NCBI GenBank assembly: GCA_016987375.1
Contig: PJRA01000509.1
Span: 205,562 to 229,333 of the forward strand
Direction: 5' to 3'
DNA from: Brachionus koreanus
Taxonomy: Eukaryota > Rotifera > Eurotatoria > Ploima > Brachionidae
Length of the DNA stretch: 23,772 nt
Within the stretch, counting starts at the first letter, position 1, and the number at the start of each line of letters is the position of its first letter. The position numbers and the translations under genes are program-made. Under the pieces are notes generated by a model, which worked only from the letters and a program-made list of their open reading frames with translations, did no database searches and had not been told where the DNA came from. Shown here piece by piece: positions 18,303-23,772 of the stretch.

Positions 18303-18930
18303 ATGCTATTTAATTTTAATTTGAGACTTTTTCTTATTTTCTTTACATTTTATAAATATACAGGTATTTTAATAAGAAAAAATATAAATATCTAATTTTT
18401 TGTTTTTAACAAAATTTTAAATTAAAGAAACTATTGATTGTTTTGAATGTTTATCTTTTAATCATGATAATCCTGAATGTGAAGATCCGTTCTATCGCTC
18501 AAAAAATGTATCGTTGAAAAAAAACTGCCTTACTGTTATTCCCTATCATGATGGATATTACAGGGCGACTCATTGTTTAAAACTAAATGCTGAAGGTTTG
18601 TTGACAAATAATTTTTAAATTTTTTATTGATAATTTTTAATTAAAGGGTACGGATTGAGCTATCTTATAAGGACATGTGTTGTTGACCCTGGTTCTGGCA
18701 AGGATCAAAATATAGTTCAAGTTAGCCATTGTGGCTTGATTTCACTAGAAAAATTTTATGGCATCAATTTTACTATAAAATTTGACAAATTCAAAACTTT
18801 ATGGAATGTTTTCAATGGATGTTTGAGTATATGCCAATATGATGAATGCAACGACTGCTGCTATCAGCAGGCTTCTTTTTCTTTTCTTAGTTTAATGATA
18901 TTTTTGACTTTGACAACAATAAAAATTTGA
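18303..18930 (+). CDS. Ly6/uPAR (quiver/sleepless-like) GPI-anchored protein, three exons (170 aa)
   Basis: The exons are 18303-18363, 18428-18595 and 18647-18930, with introns of 64 and 51 bases, both phase 1. Exon 1 encodes the signal peptide MLFNFNLRLFLIFFTFYKYT. Exon 2 opens with the family signature IDCFECLSF, then PECEDPF, NCLTV and a cysteine after YYRATH. Exon 3 has the invariant RTC, then SHC, NGCLSIC and DECN, the closing motif of three-finger domains, followed by an extra DCC. The C-terminus (about SFSFLSLMIFLTLTTIKI) is the hydrophobic tail expected of a GPI-anchor signal. The CxxC, DPF, RTC and DxCN spacing fits the insect sleepless/quiver-type group, whose members modulate ion channels and receptors at the cell surface. 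The specific role here is unknown. There are twelve cysteines in the predicted mature protein. Confidence 0.85.
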
Positions 18931-19564
18931 AAAAAAAATTTAATTTTTAGCAAAACTTTTTCTGTTCAATTTGGGTTTCCTTTATAGTTGAGATACAGAT
19001 TTTTCTCAATTAACATTGAGATAATTATTTAGCTGCCATAGCAACGTTCACTAATTTAAAACTAGCAAATAATTTGAATAATTTTTCATTTTTGCATTAT
19101 AGTAACTTTTTCGTTCAATTTTTTCCTAAGTCAGTTAAATTAATGAGACAAAATGACAAAAAATATCCACTTTAAGTTCGTCTAATCGTATTTTTCATTT
19201 GTGAAATTTGAAATTAAACTAATTTTATTGCATGATTATGTTTAAATAAACATTTCAAATACAGTTCTCTAAGTCGTTTGGTATACTTGCGTGCAAAATG
19301 TTTTGTTTGGCTTATTTAAATTGTTATTTTTATTACTTTTTTTAAATATAATTTTTTTTAATTATTCGCTGTTGGATTAAAAACTTGTTCAAATTTGAAT
19401 AAGAGATTTTTGCCAATTTTCTTAGACTTTCCCCACTGATGTTTAGAATTTAGTATTAGAAAAAAAAATTAATCGTTCTCAAGACACTTGGCACATTGAG
19501 TAAGTAGCTGAAATTACATGTTTTTTTAGAAGAGATATTTTTTCTATATAAAGCGCTTAATGGC
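18931..19564. other. AT-rich spacer, no gene seen
   Basis: No coding frame, repeat or RNA gene is recognised between the Ly6-type gene and the tRNA. Confidence 0.5.
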
Positions 19565-19570
19565 AAAAAA
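19565..19570 (-). terminator. RNA polymerase III terminator of tRNA-Asn
   Basis: A run of six T on the transcribed (minus) strand begins two bases after the tRNA 3' end, the usual polymerase III stop signal. Confidence 0.8.
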
Positions 19571-19572
19571 TT

Positions 19573-19589
19573 CGTCCCTAGGTGGATTC

Positions 19590-19626
<37 letters not shown>

Positions 19627-19646
19627 GCCGATTGCGCCATAGAGAC
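19573..19646 (-). tRNA. tRNA-Asn (anticodon GTT)
   Basis: The 74-nt gene folds as a full cloverleaf on the minus strand: acceptor GTCTCTA with TAGGGAC (one G-U pair), D stem GCGC/GCGC, anticodon stem TTCGG/CCGAA with loop CTGTTAA, variable AGGTT, T stem GGTGG/CCACC with loop TTCGAAT, and discriminator G. The anticodon GTT (window 19610-19612) reads asparagine codons AAC and AAT. Internal A and B boxes are normal, no intron is present, CCA is not encoded, and a T6 terminator follows. Confidence 0.97.
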
Positions 19647-20386
19647 TCTGATTAATTAAGTCTTTAATAGATATAAAGCTTTCGATGACATAAATTTTAA
19701 AATTTTCTCTTACATCTTTTAGAATTCAAAATTTTAGATTCAAACAAAATTAATTTAAAAAAAAATTTCCTCTAAGCTCTTATGAATTTTTTCTTTACAT
19801 TATTTATTTCTAAAATTTTGGTTTCAAAGATCTCTATTGTTTTTCTTTTGTTTTTTGGGCAATTGCTCTAAAAATTTTAATTTTTTTGCTTAGCTAAAAG
19901 GTAAACTGTTTTTATAAAGCTTTATTTGAAATAATTGAAAAAAAAAACTTGTATTTAAATAAATTTAGATTGAATCCGAATGGATAATAAAGCTGCGGAA
20001 TTAGTCTTAAAATAATAGTTTCCTAAGCAACTTCTAATTAATTATTAATTCAATAATTTAGTAAGGAAATATAAAAAAGCATGTCCTTGCTATTAGACAA
20101 ATTAATCTAATTTAGTTTTTTTTAGGTCTATTAGTGATCAGCCTGGGTCTTCAATTTTTAAAGCTTTTAGGTTTTAAATTTAAAATCTTTAATAAAAGGT
20201 GTGTGTGTTTTATGTAAATTGTATTTTTATTAAATTTAATTGAAAATTTTTTTATTTTTTTATTAAATAATCAGATAAGTTAATTAGGAAAATTGCGATT
20301 GCTTAAAATTTGATAAAAATTTTATAACAAAAAAACCATATTGGATTTATTTAATTATTTAGACAAATTTAAGGTTTATTTTCTAG
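19647..20386. other. Spacer with a possible 5' untranslated exon
   Basis: Mostly AT-rich. A less AT-rich island at about 20128-20171 lies between an acceptor-like TTTAGTTTTTTTTAG and a donor-like TTTTAG-GTTTT and could be a 5' UTR exon of the downstream gene. In the downstream frame, joining it would hit stops immediately, so it could only be untranslated. Confidence 0.3.
20375..20386 (+). promoter_or_regulatory. Strong 3' splice acceptor (cis or trans) just before the start codon
   Basis: TTTATTTTCTAG ends ten bases before the ATG at 20397. It is a near-ideal acceptor. The downstream frame has TAA and TGA (20388-20393) between the acceptor and the ATG, so any joined upstream exon, or a spliced leader, would be untranslated and the ATG at 20397 is the likely start. 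Confidence 0.5.
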
Positions 20387-20396
20387 ATAATGAAAC

Positions 20397-21821
20397 ATGC
20401 TCACATCGGTTATTGAGGCCCCGATCAGTGCAGAATCGTCTCTGATTTCTAAAATTATCAAAATTCGAAGCACAATACCGGAAAAAATTTATTCGAGTAG
20501 CAAAAATGAAAATCTTAGCAAAAAAAATCTAGTTATCAGCTCATCAACTGACTCTTCAATGGACGAAACAGACATGAGCGAAGAGCACACCTATGGCTGC
20601 AAATCTAACATTGACATCAAGCATATTTACAATTGTTTGCATGAATTGGACGAGCAAAAAACAAAAGAAGTAGTTGATGACTATTTTTTCTATGACAATT
20701 TTGTCTATGAAACAAACTCGAATCAAGCTAATGCAATAAAACCGGGCCCAGCCAAGTGCAAAAACAGAATTATTGAGTTTAATGATTGGCAAGATGGTTT
20801 GAGCGATTGGCAAACAACCCATGCTTATCCATCTTTCAAACATTACATGCAAACAATAAAAACTAAATTAAAAAATAGAAAAAATGATTTAGAGTTCGAT
20901 GCCGAATTGGGATTTTTTGTTCCAATATTTAGGCAAAAACTGACTCAACACAAGCCCGTTGTAAATTCTTCAAATATGAATGCGGCAAATTTAAACACAA
21001 TCAACAATTCCTATGCTTCAAGTAAACTAATAAAAGAGCTTAATAGAATTGCCTCGAATCAGTATGACGCATCTAGACGGTCAAGTTCGGCAGCTAGTAA
21101 TAGACGCTGCTTGTCAATAAAACCCGCTGCATTGCCATTCTCTTCATCCAACGAAAACAATTTGTTCTCGCATCTCCAGCTGCGAAGTGACGAGCTAGAC
21201 CGAGCAAGAAATCAAAAAAACTTTCGTCTTGATTACAAAAGTCTTAGTTCGAAACTAGCCCAAGAGCACATGAACAGCATACATCCTAACTCGAACAAAT
21301 CAAATCAACTTGTTTCGCTAGACGAAGTAGACAAACTTGACTCGGACGAAGACTTGATGTCCAGCAAGTACACCTTTCACAAGTCCGATTCGGATAATTT
21401 GTTAAGAAATAGCGGCTTTTTGGTCAATAATAATCACAGTCTGAATAATATTAGCTCAAAACTTCTTAAAGTTTCTTCATTTAGTGTAAATAATCAGCCA
21501 TTGAGTGCAAATGAAATTTTAGAAAAGCATAAATTTTATATAGACAATGATTTTAGTGATTTAAATCAGCCTTATAGTAAAGTGAACCCTTATAAGTCAA
21601 AAAAAAATAATAACAATTCGCCTTTGAATAAAACGTCTGGAGTCAATACAAACTCAAGCAACGGCATGTACACACACAACTCGCCCAAAGCTGATACCAG
21701 AAGTCTTGATATTGACTTGAGTGTGACAAATTCAGCAAATAATCCAGGTGCGACTACATTACCACCAATTGTGTCCGGTAAACGAATTAATCTTCCTCTT
21801 GGACAGCATAGGTATTTATAA
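20397..21821 (+). CDS. Uncharacterised Ser/Asn-rich protein (474 aa)
   Basis: I do not recognise the family. Residues about 73-182 look like the only folded part: NIDIKHIYNCLHELDEQKTK, then DDYFFYDNFVYE, FNDWQDGLSDWQTTHAYPSF and FDAELGFFVPIFRQ, rich in aromatic residues and acidic turns. The rest is low complexity with Ser and Asn dominating (for example RRSSSAASNRR and SKKNNNNSPLNKTS), typical of disordered regulatory proteins. No signal peptide or membrane helix is present, so a cytoplasmic or nuclear location is likely. The gene is intronless in the coding part. A donor-like AG-GTATTT at 21811/21812, ten bases before the stop, would join in frame to an acceptor at 22320 and replace the last residues by the downstream open frame; this is an alternative ending. 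A nine-codon upstream frame (20390-20416) overlaps the start. Confidence 0.75.
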   Translation: MLTSVIEAPISAESSLISKIIKIRSTIPEKIYSSSKNENLSKKNLVISSSTDSSMDETDMSEEHTYGCKSNIDIKHIYNCLHELDEQKTKEVVDDYFFYDNFVYETNSNQANAIKPGPAKCKNRIIEFNDWQDGLSDWQTTHAYPSFKHYMQTIKTKLKNRKNDLEFDAELGFFVPIFRQKLTQHKPVVNSSNMNAANLNTINNSYASSKLIKELNRIASNQYDASRRSSSAASNRRCLSIKPAALPFSSSNENNLFSHLQLRSDELDRARNQKNFRLDYKSLSSKLAQEHMNSIHPNSNKSNQLVSLDEVDKLDSDEDLMSSKYTFHKSDSDNLLRNSGFLVNNNHSLNNISSKLLKVSSFSVNNQPLSANEILEKHKFYIDNDFSDLNQPYSKVNPYKSKKNNNNSPLNKTSGVNTNSSNGMYTHNSPKADTRSLDIDLSVTNSANNPGATTLPPIVSGKRINLPLGQHRYL

Positions 21822-22320
21822 AACAAATCCTATAAACTAGCTGATGAAATCTAATTTTACAATTATTCACATAAAAAATAATTATTATTCACCATATTTT
21901 TTTATTAATTTTTTTTTTTTAAATTATTTAAAAAATAAAAATTCAGAGTAAATGTTTTGTTTAATTTAATCTAACAAATTACTGGTAAAATTACTCGCTT
22001 AATTATCTAGTCATGAGAAAAACTCTGAATTTTTATTTTTTGTTCACACTTTTTGATTTTTTTTCTGAATGACCAAATAAACTTTATTATCCAAATTTTT
22101 GATTTTTTTTTTTCAAAATACACTCACTTATTCAGTACTAATTGTCTTTTGGCACTTATTTTTGCTCGATAAATAAAAGCTTAATTAAAATTTTCAGGCT
22201 TGTCTAGCCCAATAAATAGGGCCAAGTTGGAAACAAAGTTTTAGTTTAGCTTAGGAATAAATGCCATTTGAGAACATCCACGCTTCGATTTATTAATTTT
22301 TTTCTACACAATTCAAGCAG
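21822..22320. other. AT-rich region, possible intron of the upstream gene
   Basis: No independent gene is seen. A good acceptor (TTAAAATTTTCAG) ends at 22198, and the bases after it are less AT-rich for about 45 bases before an in-frame stop. The region would be an intron if the alternative 3' exon at 22321 is used. Confidence 0.3.
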
Positions 22321-22540
22321 AATACAGGCCATTACTAAGTTAGTTAATTTTTTATTGATAAATTTAAGTGAAAATTCAGGTAATGTGGAGCAAATAGCTA
22401 ACTCTGATGTTAAAAATTATATCCGAAGCAGATCAAGAGCAGAAACGAGCGCTAAGCCAAAAAGAAAAGTACTAAAAACCTCCCGAGTTACATTTACTTT
22501 TAAAGTATCTAAATGCAAATCAGTATGCGAAATAAAATAA
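22321..22540 (+). CDS. Possible 3' exon, basic tail (uncertain)
   Basis: After an acceptor with a long pyrimidine tract (TTTTTTTCTACACAATTCAAGCAG) a frame is open to a TAA at 22538-22540. The second half, from about 22380, is clearly less AT-rich and reads NVEQIANSDVKNYIRSRSRA, then ETSAKPKRKVLKTSRVTF, ending in a short cysteine-containing tail; KPKRK could be a nuclear-localisation-type basic cluster. It joins in frame (phase 2) with the donor at 21812 of the preceding gene. It has no ATG of its own. It may be an alternative last exon of that gene, part of a separate gene, or a chance frame. Confidence 0.3.
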
Positions 22541-23065
22541 TTTGTTTTAGACACCTCTTCTAAAAAACTTGTTTGGTTAACAATTTTTTTTTAATTTTTT
22601 ATTAAATTTATTTTTGATGTTTTTAAATGCTTTTTTTTTTCTAATATAACAATTTTGCTAATTAAATATTTTTTATTTTCAATACTCTCAATAAAAATTA
22701 TAATATTCAATTTTAACTTAAAATTTTACAAATTAACCGACAATTTCTCTAAATGCTAAGAAATTCAAATTTTTTATATTTTTAAGGTGTTGCTAAGAAA
22801 TAAAATTTTTAACATTCAGATTAAATATAATTCAAGTAAAATTCAAAGGTTTAATAAGTTGAAATTATTTTTCAAAATTTATTTTTTGAATTTTTTTTTC
22901 AAAATTTCAAACTTGGAAAAGACTGAAAATAATAATTTGAATAGATCAATTCTTTTATTGATAACTATTAATAGTCATTTTCGTTAGTTCTTTTATAGAA
23001 AATTGTTCAACAAATAGACCTTCAATAAGACCATTTAAATTTAGAAAAGTATAATTTTTTAATTA
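22541..23065. other. AT-rich spacer, no gene supported
   Basis: An open stretch at 22787-22987 is almost entirely Lys/Phe/Ile/Asn and is what this base composition gives by chance. Nothing else is seen. Confidence 0.5.
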
Positions 23066-23562
23066 TTAAGTTGAGTCATAAAATTTTGCTTTTTTGTTTT
23101 AAAAGGTTAGATATTTTGATTTTAGTATCTTTGTAATTCTAAAACATAAAGTATATTATATTTTAAATTAAACAGAATTTAATTCTCTTTTAAATGAGGT
23201 ATCTAACTAATTGTTTATTTAATTCTAAAAAAATCTATAAAATGATTTTTAAATTTTGGTATTGTTACATCATTATTGGAAAAAGCCCTATCAGCAACAT
23301 CAGTAGCTCGTGAATTATGGCAAGTAGAAAGTGTAAATGGCGAAACGAGCCTTCAGAGAAAGATAGAGTAAAGTAGATCAGCCATTCTTTATCAGAATGT
23401 TCTGCGGCTGTTGATAACCTGGCTAACCCATCCTTTTTACACATCACCATCGACGATATATTTTCTTATTAGTTTGATTAACAAAGCTTACAGACCTTGT
23501 TGAGTTGTTCCTAATGATTTGACAGATTTAAATATTCAACGATGTATTGAAAACTACTTTAA
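23066..23562 (+). mobile_element. Decayed mariner transposon, copy 3, interrupted at TTAA
   Basis: The left inverted repeat TTAAGTTGAGTCATAAAA starts at 23066 and is preceded by TA (23064-23065), as expected for a mariner target site. The leader and N-terminal transposase remnants match copies 1 and 2: ATSVARELWQVE, then AILYQNVLRLL, and the NDLTDLNIQRCIENY block. The match to copy 1 (GAAAACTTCTTTAA) continues to GAAAACTACTTTAA and then ends abruptly at 23562, where a different sequence begins. Stops and frame changes are present, so it is inactive. Confidence 0.85.
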
Positions 23563-23772
23563 CACTAGAAGAACCAAGCATTAATTCAAAAACATCTTTA
23601 ATAAATCTAAGATAGTCTTGGTTTTGTGAAATTTGGTACAAAATAAAAAATTAGAACAAAAATTAATGCTAAAAAATTTATAGCTTTTTTTTCTGAATGC
23701 TTTTAATTAGTTCTGTAAGTGAAACAAACTGCAACATACTTATTTGCACCACCAGTCAAAGTCTGCTAATGA
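23563..23772. mobile_element. Putative piggyBac-type element end, runs off the right edge
   Basis: Directly after a TTAA (23559-23562) inside mariner copy 3 the sequence reads CACTAGAAGAACCAAGC. This resembles piggyBac-type terminal repeats (CCCTAGAAAG in the type element), and TTAA is the obligatory piggyBac target. No transposase frame is recognisable in the 210 bases visible, so it may be a non-autonomous copy or only its end. The second TTAA and the other terminal repeat would lie outside the window. Confidence 0.45.

Noticed and set aside
20556..20852. Minus-strand open stretch inside the 474-residue gene
   Set aside because: Shadow frame of the plus-strand coding sequence.

Overview
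The window is a very AT-rich eukaryotic nuclear segment. The evidence is spliced genes with introns of roughly 48-77 bases, a eukaryotic tRNA-Asn, a rhodopsin-family receptor, a neuronal calcium sensor, a Ly6-type GPI protein and mariner/Tc1 transposon relics. These point to a small invertebrate animal. A monogonont rotifer of the Brachionus type fits the AT content, the short introns, the many intronless genes and the divergent rhodopsin-type receptor, but this is an inference from style, not a match I could run.

Layout from left to right. A reading frame running off the left edge (minus strand) is followed by the 3' half of a Tc1-like transposon. Two tandem two-exon genes on the minus strand (1342-1621 and 1860-2163) each encode a short secreted precursor ending in a basic cleavage site, a 16-residue peptide and an amidation glycine; the two peptides share the core FNLYS[VI]Y. 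An intronless seven-helix receptor (2329-3297, same strand) lies directly upstream of them. A nearly full-length decayed mariner (3893-4930) follows. Next come a type I membrane protein with a probable fibronectin-III-like ectodomain (6048-7352, plus) and a decayed non-LTR retrotransposon tail facing it (7399-7950). After a gene-poor kilobase lies an intronless ankyrin-repeat gene (9079-10800, minus).

The middle (10.8-16.2 kb) is mostly AT-rich spacer. It contains two tentative spliced minus-strand genes (last exons at 11496-12006; a four-exon small membrane protein at 13471-13921), a weak plus-strand coding-like stretch near 12.8 kb, and an intronless neuronal-calcium-sensor-like gene (15638-16207, minus). 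The right third holds a second mariner relic (16790-17612), a three-exon Ly6/quiver-like GPI protein (18303-18930, plus), tRNA-Asn(GTT) on the minus strand (19573-19646), an intronless low-complexity protein with one conserved-looking block (20397-21821, plus), and a third mariner copy (23066-23562). That copy is interrupted exactly at a TTAA by what looks like a piggyBac-type end continuing off the right edge.

No operon-like organisation is expected or seen. The most interesting local arrangement is the receptor plus two tandem amidated-peptide precursors at the left. All introns inferred in the peptide, Ly6 and small membrane protein genes are phase 1, which supports these models. Everything here was worked out by reading; no database search was possible.
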